A stretch of DNA of 64,000 bases from Herpetosiphon aurantiacus DSM 785 (GTDB taxonomy: Bacteria; Chloroflexota; Chloroflexia; Chloroflexales; Herpetosiphonaceae): positions 1,875,199-1,939,198 of the forward strand of contig CP000875.1 in assembly GCA_000018565.1 (NCBI GenBank), written 5' to 3'. A model generated the notes under the pieces. That model did no database searches and was not told the origin of the DNA. It was given only the letters and a program-made list of their open reading frames with translations. Shown here piece by piece: positions 51,874 through 60,454 of this stretch. A program made the position numbers and the translations under genes. The stretch's first letter is position 1; each line of letters begins with the position of its first letter.

Positions 51874-52758
51874 ATGGAGGTTGTGTTACAACCATTGACC
51901 TTGACCATGGCTCAAGCGTTTAACTCGCATGCTTTTCAGGAAGATCCATCTATTTTGACTATGGCCTATGCACGCGCCGCGATTATTCCGAATACCCAAG
52001 TTCGCGCCATCGTCGATCATAAAACTGGCAATCTTGTTGGCCTTCTCGTTTCAGGTTGCTCGATTGATGATGGACGCTGGTGGTTGTATGATCTCGTGAT
52101 TGATGATCGCTATATTCGACGTGGCTATGGGCGGGCCGCAATTGCTGCATTGGTAGCAGAACTTGAACTGTATCCATCAGTGGACTATCTCTATGTAACC
52201 TCTCGATCAAATCTTGTTGCCCAAGCGTTTTTCGTTGCGCTTGGATGGTCGCCGATCCCGACCGATACAGTCGAGGAGTTAACGTTTCGATTATCAATTC
52301 CATCACGGCTTTATCCTGATAGCCTAATTCGACTTCAGCCGATTACACTTGCCAATGCTCGTGCTTGTTTGGCATTAACCGTTGCTCCTCATCAAACACG
52401 ATTTGTTGCCAGTACCGCAACCTCGCTTGTCCAAGCTAAGTTCGAGCCTCACTGGATAACCCAAGGCATCTATGCTGATGATATGCTGGTCGGCTTTGTG
52501 ATGTATGGTTATGATCCAGACTATGGTTGGGGGATTTTGCGGCTTTTGGTTGATATGCGATTTCAAGGGCGTGGCTATGGGCGGCAGGCGATTGAGCTGG
52601 TGATACAGGCGATTCGGGCGGCTGGCGGTAAGTCGGTTGGGGTTAGCTATGAAGCCGAGAATGAGGTTGCACGGCGTTTGTATCAGGCATGTGGTTTTGT
52701 TGAAACAACCGAACAGCCTTTTGGTGAGCCGTTTGCCGTTTTAACCTTCCAAGACTAA
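51874..52758 (+). CDS. tandem-GNAT acetyltransferase (two GNAT domains)
   Basis: A 294-residue protein of two GNAT domains. The first (1-150) has YDLVIDDRYIRRGYGRAAIAALV; the second (160-294) has LRLLVDMRFQGRGYGRQAIELVI and YEAENEVARRLYQACGFVETT. Both keep the R/Q-x-x-G-x-G/A loop; the first lacks the terminal Tyr-type segment (AQAFFVALGW). ATG 51874 is used because AAAGGAAG lies 6 nt before it. Tandem GNATs include mycothiol synthase-like and antibiotic acetyltransferases; the substrate is open. It has its own promoter, leader peptide candidate and attenuator. Confidence 0.88.
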   Translation: MEVVLQPLTLTMAQAFNSHAFQEDPSILTMAYARAAIIPNTQVRAIVDHKTGNLVGLLVSGCSIDDGRWWLYDLVIDDRYIRRGYGRAAIAALVAELELYPSVDYLYVTSRSNLVAQAFFVALGWSPIPTDTVEELTFRLSIPSRLYPDSLIRLQPITLANARACLALTVAPHQTRFVASTATSLVQAKFEPHWITQGIYADDMLVGFVMYGYDPDYGWGILRLLVDMRFQGRGYGRQAIELVIQAIRAAGGKSVGVSYEAENEVARRLYQACGFVETTEQPFGEPFAVLTFQD

Positions 52759-52780
52759 TTGGTTATTGCTAGCGGTCGTG

Positions 52781-52812
52781 GCGCAGAGGGAATCCAATCC
52801 CTCTGCGCTTGT
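52781..52812 (+). terminator. intrinsic terminator of the double-GNAT gene
   Basis: GCGCAGAGGGA (52781-52791) pairs with TCCCTCTGCGC (52798-52808) with a 6-nt loop, followed by TTGTTTCGTTT. Confidence 0.85.
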
Positions 52813-52817
52813 TTCGT

Positions 52818-54191
52818 TTATTGCTGACCCATACGAGTGTAAAAATGGATGGCGGTGGCGACTCCACGGAAGAAGGCATCAACCAGCAGATATTCGTTGG
52901 GCGCATGACCATTATCGCCGGTGCCAAAGCCGAGTGTTGCTAAATCAATGCCCAACTCGCGCTGAAACATGCCCATAATTGGCACTGAGCCACCTTGGCG
53001 ATAGAGCATGGCTGGCTTGCCCCACGTTGCTTCAAATGCCGCTTGCAATGCATCAATCACTGGGCCATCGTAGAGCAAATTAACCGGGTAACTGGTTTGA
53101 CCTTTGGTAACGTGAACCTCAGCGGTGGAGCTGGTGAAGCCTTGGACAAACTGGCAGAATGATTCGAGCACAGCCTGAGGATCTTGGTTGGCAACCAAGC
53201 GCATCGTAACCTTAAAGCCAGCCTCAGCCGGAATGATTGTTTTGGTGCCTGCGCCTTGGTAGCCACCCCAAATGCCGTTTACATCGCAGGTTGGCAAGGC
53301 CGTGGTGCGGGCGACCAATGAACCAAGCTCGTTGGCCCAAAAGCTCTCGCGACCACTTTCATTTTTCAACATGGCGAAAAAATCTTGTTCTTGCGCATCC
53401 ATCAGGGCTTGCTCTGTAGCCGAAGGCGTTTGAACATCAGCATAAAAACCAGGAATTTGGATACGTCCGGTTTCGTCGTGTAGCGCGGCGATAATGTTGC
53501 CAACCACATGGATTGGGTTTTGGACTGCCCCGCCAACTAAGCCCGAATGCAGATCATGGCTTGGCCCAGTCACTTTGACTTCGGCCCCAATAATGCCACG
53601 GGCGGTATAGAACATCAACGGTTGATCGGGCAGCGAGCCACCATCACAAATCAACATCAAATCGGCGGCGAGCAAAGCTTGATACTCGCGCACAAATGGC
53701 TCCATTGATGGTGAGCCGGTTTCCTCTTCGCCCTCAAAGATGACTTTAATGTTGACGGGGAGTGTGCCAGTGGTCGCAAGCAGCGCTTCAAAGGCGATCA
53801 AATTGGCGAATGCTCCACATTTATCGTCGATCGAGCCACGCGCATACAATTTGCCATCGCGCAGCACTGGCTCGAATGGCGGGTTTTTCCACAATTCTAG
53901 CGGCTCGACTGGTTGAACATCATAATGGGCATAGACCAAAATAGTTGGAGCCGCCGACCCAGCCTTGAGCCATTCGCCATATACCACAGGATGCCCGCTG
54001 GTCGCAATCGCTTGGCAATTAGCAAACCCAATTCGTTGTAGGTCGCCAACCAGCCAATCGGCGCAGCGTTGCACATCGGCAGCATAGGCGGGGTCGGTAC
54101 TCACTGAAGGAATTCGCAGCAATTCACTAAATCGTGCTAATAGATCGTCGTGGCGATCGTTGACCCATGCTAAGGCAGCATCAACCGTCAT
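52818..54191 (-). CDS. M20 family metallopeptidase (dipeptidase-like)
   Basis: A 457-residue M20 peptidase. TILVYAHYDVQPVEP (first Zn His and Asp), YARGSIDDKCGAFANLIAFEAL (bridging Asp), VIFEGEEETGSPSMEP (catalytic and Zn Glu) and LMLICDGGSLPDQPLMFYTARG form the active site. LHSGLVGGAVQNPIHVVGNII starts the dimerisation domain. FGTGDNGHAPNEYLLV gives the last Zn His. These enzymes cleave small peptides or N-acyl amino acids in the cytoplasm. Full length; no signal peptide. Confidence 0.94.
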   Translation of the reverse strand: MTVDAALAWVNDRHDDLLARFSELLRIPSVSTDPAYAADVQRCADWLVGDLQRIGFANCQAIATSGHPVVYGEWLKAGSAAPTILVYAHYDVQPVEPLELWKNPPFEPVLRDGKLYARGSIDDKCGAFANLIAFEALLATTGTLPVNIKVIFEGEEETGSPSMEPFVREYQALLAADLMLICDGGSLPDQPLMFYTARGIIGAEVKVTGPSHDLHSGLVGGAVQNPIHVVGNIIAALHDETGRIQIPGFYADVQTPSATEQALMDAQEQDFFAMLKNESGRESFWANELGSLVARTTALPTCDVNGIWGGYQGAGTKTIIPAEAGFKVTMRLVANQDPQAVLESFCQFVQGFTSSTAEVHVTKGQTSYPVNLLYDGPVIDALQAAFEATWGKPAMLYRQGGSVPIMGMFQRELGIDLATLGFGTGDNGHAPNEYLLVDAFFRGVATAIHFYTRMGQQ

Positions 54192-54323
54192 CTGATAGAC
54201 CTCACACTGAGGAACACAACCATGTATGTTCCAAATCGATCCCGTGATTCAGTATAGGCTATGCCTAGGGTTTGAACAAATAATAATAATCAGGGCTACG
54301 CGATCAGTGGTATTCCCAACCAA

Positions 54324-55217
54324 TTAACTGCTCTGAGCTGCTGGCTTCGCAATTTGACCACGATTGAGATAGCTTTCGAAGCTGTACAATGCTAAGGCAA
54401 TCCAAATAATTGCAAAACCAATCAATTTTGTGCCTGAGATTGGCTCATGGTAGAGCAACACACCAAGGCTGAATTGCATGGTTGGATTGATATATTGCAA
54501 TAAACCCAAGGTCGTCATGGGGATTTGGCGTGCACCAGCGGCAAACATCAACAATGGAATCGCTGTCACAATGCCTGCGCCGGCCAAAATCAAGCTGACC
54601 GTCCACGATTGATGGCCAAAAGCGGCTTTGCCTTGGGTTTCGAGCCAGAGCAAATAGCCCGCCGCTGGCCCGAAAAAGACGACTGTTTCCAACGCGAGAC
54701 CTTGCAGCGAATCCAACGCGGCAGTTTTGCGAATTAGGCCATAAAATCCAAAGGTAAACGCCAAGGCTAGGGCGATCCATGGCAACACACCCAATGCCAC
54801 GGTAAGATAGACCACGCCGATGGTGGCCAAACCAATCGCCATAGCCTGCCAGCGTCGCACGCGTTCGCCCAAAAACAACATGCCCAGCGCGACGTTGACC
54901 AAAGGGTTGATAAAATAGCCAAGGCTACTTTCGACCACATGGTTGGCATTGACCGCCCAGATGTAGACATACCAGTTGATGCCGAGCAAAAAAGCGCTGG
55001 TCGCATAGATTAACACTGTGCGACGATTGCGCAACACCTGCAAAAATTGGCCCATTTGGCCGCGAAGAACTACCAACAGACCCACAAACACCAACGACCA
55101 TGCCATGCGATGCGCCAAAATTTCCAACGCTGGAATGCCGTTCAACAACTTCCAGTAGAGCGGGAAAAATCCCCAACATGCATAAGCCCCGGCAGCGTAG
55201 AGAATTCCCCGTTTCAT
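54324..55217 (-). CDS. rarD: EamA-family transporter RarD
   Basis: A 297-residue protein with ten predicted membrane helices in two EamA halves. It opens KRGILYAAGAYACWGFFPLYWKLLNGIPALEILAHRMAWSLVFV, matching RarD (G-Y-x-W-G-x3-P-x-Y-[WF]-K). NWYVYIWAVNANHVVESSLGYFINPLVNVALGMLFLGER is the next conserved block. Known RarD proteins are linked to chloramphenicol sensitivity; the substrate is not settled. GGAG precedes the ATG. It lies opposite the downstream PAS-STAS gene with a shared divergent region. Confidence 0.92.
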   Translation of the reverse strand: MKRGILYAAGAYACWGFFPLYWKLLNGIPALEILAHRMAWSLVFVGLLVVLRGQMGQFLQVLRNRRTVLIYATSAFLLGINWYVYIWAVNANHVVESSLGYFINPLVNVALGMLFLGERVRRWQAMAIGLATIGVVYLTVALGVLPWIALALAFTFGFYGLIRKTAALDSLQGLALETVVFFGPAAGYLLWLETQGKAAFGHQSWTVSLILAGAGIVTAIPLLMFAAGARQIPMTTLGLLQYINPTMQFSLGVLLYHEPISGTKLIGFAIIWIALALYSFESYLNRGQIAKPAAQSS

Positions 55218-55438
55218 GCCAACACTCCCATTTGAAGCCTACTGTGGTTGATGGTTCAGCCAGAGTATAATTGCTTATTGCTGCATTATCGCTGATTTTT
55301 GGCAAAATCATGCTATGCTTAAGGCCTAGCTTGACATACAATACCCTGTATATCTGAATGATTTCGCTGTTGGCTGACCTTTACTCGCTGCATCGTCGTG
55401 ATCGTTGAACTCCTTTGTATCAACCTTGGAGCGTTGAC

Positions 55439-56311
55439 ATGAGCAATTCAGCATCAGATTCCGCCGCACTCCAGGCCCAAATTGCCGAATTACAGGCCCA
55501 ATTAGCCCACGCCCAACGCCAAGCCGAGTTATTTGAAAATCTGGTCAAACGCTTGCCAATTGGCATCGATTTGTTACAACGCGAAGATCCCAATGATCCG
55601 ACCTCGCTGCGCTTAATTTTTACCAATGGTTTGATGCCCAATGCACCGATTGATATGCGCCTCCACGTGGGCAAGTTGATTAAAGATATTTTCCCCGATG
55701 TGCCACCCATGGTTTTTGATCGCTATCAGCATGCGCTGGATTCAGGTGAGATGGTGCATTTGAATGAATTAACCGTCAAAGTGCCAGATATTGGGGTTCG
55801 AATTGCCCAGCTTTCAGCGATTCCGCTTACCAACGATATTTTGTGTATCAAAGTTGCCGATATTACCGAGCAAAAGCAGGTGCTCGAAGCCCAACGCCAT
55901 ATGATGGAGCAACAGGCGATTATTAATAGCCAACAGGAAGCATTGGCTGATATTTCAACTCCATTAATTCCAATTACCGATAGTGTGGTGATTATGCCGC
56001 TGATTGGGGCGGTCGATACGCGGCGGGCACAGCAGATGATGGAAACTTTGCTGCATGGCATTAGTCACATGACCGCGCGTTTTGCCATTTTGGATATTAC
56101 TGGGGTGCCGATTGTGGATACTCAGGTGGCCCATGTGCTGATTCAAGCGGCGCAATCGGTGCGTTTGCTTGGCGGTCAGGTTATTTTAACTGGCATTCGC
56201 CCAGAAGTTGCCCAAACCTTGGTTGGCTTGGGCGTGAATCTCAACGATTTGATTGTACGCGGCAATTTGCAAAGTGGTGTAGCCTATGCCACGCTTGAGC
56301 GCTATCATTAA
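55439..56311 (+). CDS. PAS-like and STAS-domain regulatory protein (RsbR-like)
   Basis: A 290-residue protein: an N-terminal coiled coil (about 8-40, Gln/Ala/Leu heptads), a PAS-like middle (45-150, FENLVKRLPIGIDLL to VADITEQKQVLEA), a linker helix, and a C-terminal STAS domain (165-285). The STAS core FAILDITGVPIVDTQVAHVLIQAAQSVRLLGGQVILTGI has the D-I-T-G-V loop; the first Ser of many RsbR proteins is replaced by Thr/Val (D-I-T-G-V-P-I-V-D-T). RsbR-type proteins form stressosomes or feed partner-switching kinases like those at 7862-8801. TTGGAG lies 8 nt before ATG. Confidence 0.88.
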   Translation: MSNSASDSAALQAQIAELQAQLAHAQRQAELFENLVKRLPIGIDLLQREDPNDPTSLRLIFTNGLMPNAPIDMRLHVGKLIKDIFPDVPPMVFDRYQHALDSGEMVHLNELTVKVPDIGVRIAQLSAIPLTNDILCIKVADITEQKQVLEAQRHMMEQQAIINSQQEALADISTPLIPITDSVVIMPLIGAVDTRRAQQMMETLLHGISHMTARFAILDITGVPIVDTQVAHVLIQAAQSVRLLGGQVILTGIRPEVAQTLVGLGVNLNDLIVRGNLQSGVAYATLERYH

Positions 56312-56347
56312 TCATGGTTGCGCTAGCCACGTAGCTAGCGCTGTTTG

Positions 56348-57022
56348 CTAAATAAAGTTGGTTTTGCGTTGTTGGACGACAAGTGTGATGCCCAATAAAC
56401 CTACGATAATCACTAGTTGGATTGCCAAAATGCTCAGTTCGGTGCTATTCCAGGCTAGGCTGTTGCTATCACGATGTTGGGCAATCGCTGGAATTTGCAG
56501 AATACCCCATAAAAACCCTTGAAACCCCAAATTTGCGAGAGCCATGGCTCCAATTGCCCCATGCTGCGAGCCTGTCACCAGTCCCATCATCATAATTAAA
56601 CAATAGCTTAGCAAAATTTCGATCAATGCCAATGTTGTTATTGCAGCCAAGCCATTGGGCAGGCTATCACGGCTGAGAATAATTAGCCAACTGCCAACCA
56701 AGGCCAGCAACCAAGGCAGCAAAAACATCGATAGATTGGCCAAAATTTTGGCCAAGGCATATTGACGTCCAGAAACTGGCAAACTCATAATAAACGCCAA
56801 GGTTTTTTGGGTGTGTTCGCTAATCACGTTGCTGGTTGTGAGATGAATGCCCAAAATCATTAATACCGTCAGAATCAGAATTACCCCAATTCCAAATACA
56901 AAACTATTATCATCAGCAAGGAGCATTGCTAGCGCAACTAGCATGGCACCGAGGTAAATTGACATCATCGTGCGATTAATTTGCCAATCTTTGCGCACTA
57001 AATGGTTAATCATCGAATTCAT
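56348..57022 (-). CDS. ABC transporter permease (YtrC/D-like)
   Basis: A 224-residue protein with six hydrophobic helices: MMSIYLGAMLVALAMLLA, FGIGVILILTVLMILGIHL, a loop SEHTQKTLAFIMSLPVSGRQYALAK typical of ABC-2 permeases, then four more (LFLLPWLLALVGSWLIIL, LIEILLSYCLIMMMGLV, LANLGFQGFLWGILQIP, ILAIQLVIIVGLLGITLVV). Its ATG overlaps the stop of the ATPase gene (ATGA). Last gene of the GntR-ATPase-permease operon; exported substrate unknown (cell-envelope drugs are typical). Confidence 0.88.
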   Translation of the reverse strand: MNSMINHLVRKDWQINRTMMSIYLGAMLVALAMLLADDNSFVFGIGVILILTVLMILGIHLTTSNVISEHTQKTLAFIMSLPVSGRQYALAKILANLSMFLLPWLLALVGSWLIILSRDSLPNGLAAITTLALIEILLSYCLIMMMGLVTGSQHGAIGAMALANLGFQGFLWGILQIPAIAQHRDSNSLAWNSTELSILAIQLVIIVGLLGITLVVQQRKTNFI

Positions 57023-57915
57023 AGATTTTTTCCTTCGCGCCGCGCTTGAATCGAGGCAACAAAAATTTCTTCGAGGGTTAATAATTCGACTGCCTGAATT
57101 TCTAGGCCTGCTTGTTGATAGGTTTGCTGCAATTCAGGGCTATACCGATTGGTAATAATTGTTTGGAGTTGGCCATGGCCTTGGTGTTGCAGGACATATG
57201 GCAATTGGGCAACCGTTTGATCTGGCGCAACGCGCACACGCAAGCGCCGCCAAGCATCAAGCAAATCTTCTTTTGAACGTGCTTCGATAATTGAACCTTG
57301 ATCAATAAACACAACTTGATCGGAAATTTGCTCAACATCAAGCGTGTTGTGCGATGAAAATAAAATTGTGCGATCTTCATCGGCTAACACTTCGATCAAT
57401 GCGGTGAGCACTTCTTGGCGTGCCACCGGATCAAGCCCAGTCGTCGGTTCATCGAGAATCAGCAATTTGGGTCGGCGTGCTAAGGCCAACAGTAAGCTCG
57501 CTTTGACGCGCTGACCATGCGATAGGCCTTTAATCTTCTGTTCAGCACGCAGGTCGAAACGTTTGAGCAATTGCTCAGCATAGGCTTGATCCCAATTTGG
57601 GTAAATCGACTGGATAAATTGCATATGCCAAGCCAAACTAGCCTTGGGATACAAGCGCATATCCTCGGAAACATAGCCAATCTCGCGTTTGGCCAGCACT
57701 TGTTGCTCCGGCATGGCTTGACCCAAAACCTGCACCGAACCATGATCTTGATGCACAAGGCCTAATAAAATGCGAATCGTGGTTGATTTGCCTGCACCGT
57801 TGACTCCAATAAATCCGGTGATACTGCCAGTTGGTAGGCTCAACGAAATATCGTTTAAGCTGAAATATTTATAGCGTTTACCAACCTTGTGTAGCTCGAC
57901 GGCATGCGTATTCAT
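57019..57915 (-). CDS. ABC transporter ATP-binding protein
   Basis: A 298-residue ATPase: Walker A GVNGAGKSTT (about residues 37-46), Q-loop region IGYVSEDMRLYPKAS, signature LSHGQRVKASLLLALARRP, Walker B LLILDEPTTGLDP and H-loop ILFSSHNTLD. The C-terminal 80 residues are an extra domain seen in YtrB/BcrA-type exporters. It powers the permease encoded directly downstream. Both ends overlap neighbours by ATGA. Middle gene of the operon. Confidence 0.95.
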   Translation of the reverse strand: MNTHAVELHKVGKRYKYFSLNDISLSLPTGSITGFIGVNGAGKSTTIRILLGLVHQDHGSVQVLGQAMPEQQVLAKREIGYVSEDMRLYPKASLAWHMQFIQSIYPNWDQAYAEQLLKRFDLRAEQKIKGLSHGQRVKASLLLALARRPKLLILDEPTTGLDPVARQEVLTALIEVLADEDRTILFSSHNTLDVEQISDQVVFIDQGSIIEARSKEDLLDAWRRLRVRVAPDQTVAQLPYVLQHQGHGQLQTIITNRYSPELQQTYQQAGLEIQAVELLTLEEIFVASIQARREGKNL

Positions 57916-58310
57916 AAAAGCTCCTGTTGTTGTTGAGCAGCCGCAGCTTGTAAGCGATGGATTAATTGTTCGTTGGATAAGCCTAATAATGCTGCTAAAC
58001 GAGCTACTTGCTCAAGATACGAATCCAATTCATCCTCCCATAATTGGCGACTAAGCTGGGTATTAGTGGCAACAAACGAGCCTTTGCCATGCTGAGTCAC
58101 AATAATTCCCTCATGTTCTAGCTCGAAATATGCTCGCTTGACCGTAATGACGCTAATTCGTAGATCAATTGCTAGCTGACGAATTGAGGGAATTTCACTG
58201 CCTGCTGGCCAGTCGCCAATCGCGATCCGCTGTTTGATCTGCTCGATAATTTGTAGATACATCGGGCGGCCATCAGTGCGTGAAATACTTAAATCACTGT
58301 GTATGTTCAT
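57912..58310 (-). CDS. GntR-family transcriptional regulator, YtrA type
   Basis: A 132-residue protein with an N-terminal winged helix: YLQIIEQIKQRIAIGDWPAGSEIPSIRQLAIDLRISVITVKRAY is the GntR motif (P-S-x-R-x-L-A), and FELEHEGIIVTQHGKGSFVA is the wing. The short 50-residue C-terminus (LWEDELDSYLEQVARLAALLGLS) is the dimer/effector part of YtrA regulators. ATG 58310 lies about at the transcription start, so the mRNA may be leaderless. First gene of the ABC operon; it likely represses it. Confidence 0.94.
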   Translation of the reverse strand: MNIHSDLSISRTDGRPMYLQIIEQIKQRIAIGDWPAGSEIPSIRQLAIDLRISVITVKRAYFELEHEGIIVTQHGKGSFVATNTQLSRQLWEDELDSYLEQVARLAALLGLSNEQLIHRLQAAAAQQQQELL

Positions 58311-58346
58311 ATATACAGTATATACAGCATATACTCAGTTTGTCAA
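58311..58346 (-). promoter_or_regulatory. promoter overlapped by TATATACAG-type operator repeats
   Basis: On the minus strand TTGACA (58341-58346) and TATACT (58317-58322) are 18 nt apart. On the plus strand ATATACAGTATATACAGCATATAC (58311-58334) contains three successive TATAC/G half sites, with GTATATAC palindromic pieces, spanning the -10 and most of the spacer. This fits an autorepressor site of YtrA-type regulators. Confidence 0.7.
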
Positions 58347-58351
58347 GCGCT

Positions 58352-58384
58352 AAAAAAGGAACGACCAGCGCGAGGCTGGCCGTT
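58352..58384 (-). terminator. intrinsic terminator of the CBM2-metzincin gene
   Basis: AACGACCAGC (58360-58369) pairs with GCTGGCCGTT (58375-58384) with one A-C mismatch and a 5-nt loop; on the minus strand TTTTTT follows. Confidence 0.82.
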
Positions 58385-58405
58385 GGCGTGAGGTGTGCAG
58401 CGAAT

Positions 58406-59773
58406 TTAGTAGCCGTAGCGGCTCTTGAGATGTCGCCAGAAGTCGCGCAACATCCATTTATCAAACTCAGTAATTTGGCTAGCGCTGCCAGCATTCATAA
58501 TAAAGCTGTTGATGCCAGTCGGTGTCCAATCGTAAAAATCGTCAAGCCCAAAGGTATGGCCAACTTCATGCAGAAAGATGTGAATATTCTCGCTGTTGAG
58601 GTTGTTGACGAAATATTCGCTGCCAACCCGCTGACCCCAATCGCCCCCAGCGCCGCCAGCCATACCCTTGGTCAGCCACAACGACATATCGTAGTGGTGA
58701 TCGAAGCCGCCAGGACAATCGGAATAATCGCCATCTTGGTTGAAGAAACGGCCACATGGCGGAGCACATTGCGGTGCATTTTCAGCGATATTATTGACAT
58801 AAATATCAACTGAGTTATCGCTCCATTGCAGGGTGCTGCGATCGCGCACGGCCCAGCCAACCACTTTGATATTGACATTGGTGTAAGGCCAGCCGTTGGT
58901 GCCTTGACCATTATCAAGCATCGCATCCATCCATTTTTTGAATTGTCGCGCCAGCGAGGCATGAATTTGGTCGCGCAAGGCGGCGGAAACTGGAGCATCC
59001 GAATCCCAGCGTACACAATAATTAATCGAGCCATTGCCTGCAATCACTTGATCCCAGCCGTAATTGCGAAAACCATACAAATTGCCATAGGTCGATTCGA
59101 CATGCTGCCAAACTTCATTCAGTGGTGTTACCAAATTGCTTGGCGGATTCCAGCCCGTTGGCGTAACGGTTGGCGTGCGAGTTGCAGTCGGTGCAGGTGT
59201 GCGAGTTGCGGTTGGCGCAGGCGTGCGGGTTGCGGTTGGCACAACTGTTGTGGCTGAAGGCGCAGGCGTGCGGGTTGCTGTGGGAATTGCGGTTGCAGTG
59301 CTCGGCATTGGTGTGCGGGTGGCAGTTGGCACAACGCCGGTCGCGGTTGGTGTAATGCCGCCATTGCAGGCGATACCATTCACCTGAAAATGGCTAGGAA
59401 TTGGATTGCTGCCTGTCCAGCTAGCAATAAAGCCCAAACTTACGCTGGAGTTGCTGGCAATTGTGCCATTCCAAGCCATATTGCTAACACTGACGGCATT
59501 GTTTGTTTGGCTATAATTGCCACCCCATAATTGTGAAATAGCTTGATTATTGAAACTCCAAGTTAATGTCCAATTGTTGATTGGGCTTGTGCCAGTGTTA
59601 CGAATCGCGATATCGCCCTGAAAACCACCTTGCCACTGCCCAACAATGCTATAGCTAATCGAACAAGCACTGCTCGTTTGCGCTTGGGCTGGTTTTTGGC
59701 TCTGTGTCCAAACCAATCCAAGCATCAGCATAATCATTAATAAACGCCATCCCCGTTTTGGATTCACCATCAT
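58406..59773 (-). CDS. secreted CBM2-linked metzincin-like protein
   Basis: A 455-residue protein: signal peptide (to about residue 32, LLMIMLMLGLVWTQSQKPAQAQ), CBM2 domain (about 35-140; CSISYSIVGQWQGGFQGDIAIRNTG, WTLTWSFNNQ, two Cys at the ends), a 60-residue Thr/Pro linker of TRTPAPTATRTP repeats, and a C-terminal domain with FLHEVGHTFGLDDFYDW, a zinc-metalloprotease H-E-x2-H-x2-G-x2-D motif. The CBM2 should bind cellulose or chitin. ATG 59773 has GGAG 5 nt upstream. Monocistronic. A protease tethered to polysaccharide is an unusual combination; activity is inferred from the motif. Confidence 0.85.
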   Translation of the reverse strand: MMVNPKRGWRLLMIMLMLGLVWTQSQKPAQAQTSSACSISYSIVGQWQGGFQGDIAIRNTGTSPINNWTLTWSFNNQAISQLWGGNYSQTNNAVSVSNMAWNGTIASNSSVSLGFIASWTGSNPIPSHFQVNGIACNGGITPTATGVVPTATRTPMPSTATAIPTATRTPAPSATTVVPTATRTPAPTATRTPAPTATRTPTVTPTGWNPPSNLVTPLNEVWQHVESTYGNLYGFRNYGWDQVIAGNGSINYCVRWDSDAPVSAALRDQIHASLARQFKKWMDAMLDNGQGTNGWPYTNVNIKVVGWAVRDRSTLQWSDNSVDIYVNNIAENAPQCAPPCGRFFNQDGDYSDCPGGFDHHYDMSLWLTKGMAGGAGGDWGQRVGSEYFVNNLNSENIHIFLHEVGHTFGLDDFYDWTPTGINSFIMNAGSASQITEFDKWMLRDFWRHLKSRYGY

Positions 59774-60028
59774 TGGTACTCCTAACCACAGCTGAACAAT
59801 TCCAAGGATGATTTGGAATCGATCCCAAGCAAGAACAAAACAATCGGTCATCGATTCAACCTTGGTTAGGCCATCGTAGCATGGGATGTTTATTAAAATC
59901 TACTTAATTTCTTTAGAGTTATTAATGAATGTTAATAGTTATAGTGAAGTCGAATCTGGCGATGATCGATTAAATTAAAAAGGCTGACTTGTGCCTTAGC
60001 AACAAGCCAACCGTGGTTTCAATTGAGG

Positions 60029-60385
60029 TTAAAAGCGTTCGTAGGCCACGAAAAGCGCCAAACTGAGTAAAACGATATTGATACCAACCATGGGGTATTC
60101 TTTGAGCCGAGCATGAACTAAGCCAGCCACAAACATCGTAAGTGCCAGCCCAAGTGCGGCCAAGGGAGTTAAAATCGGAGCAATTCCGGTGAGCCATGGC
60201 AAAATTAAGCCGAGTGCCCCCAAAACTTCGACCCCACCGATCAACTTGATCGTGTTTGGCGTGAAATCTTTGGCCCAAGCCAGCTGAGCCGCAATTTTAT
60301 CCTTGGGTTGAATCAGTTTGAACGCTCCGGCTCCGCCAAATACCAACGCGAGCAAGCCTTGAATAATCCAAAGAACGATGTTCAT
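60029..60385 (-). CDS. DoxX-family membrane protein
   Basis: A 118-residue protein with four membrane helices. IVLWIIQGLLALVFGGAGAFKL is the DoxX start (G-x-F-K-L), followed by IKLIGGVEVLGALGLILPWLTG and a last helix before the AYERF tail. DoxX-like proteins join quinone-reductive or SodA-thiosulfate complexes in some bacteria; most are of unknown function. AGGAG lies 8 nt before the ATG. It sits 69 nt downstream of the FMN reductase on the same strand, so the two may be one transcript. Confidence 0.88.
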   Translation of the reverse strand: MNIVLWIIQGLLALVFGGAGAFKLIQPKDKIAAQLAWAKDFTPNTIKLIGGVEVLGALGLILPWLTGIAPILTPLAALGLALTMFVAGLVHARLKEYPMVGINIVLLSLALFVAYERF

Positions 60386-60454
60386 GGCAACTCCTATTGC
60401 TAACCGTGCATGGCACATATGCTAGCAAAATTAACGGAATTTTACCAGTGCTGA

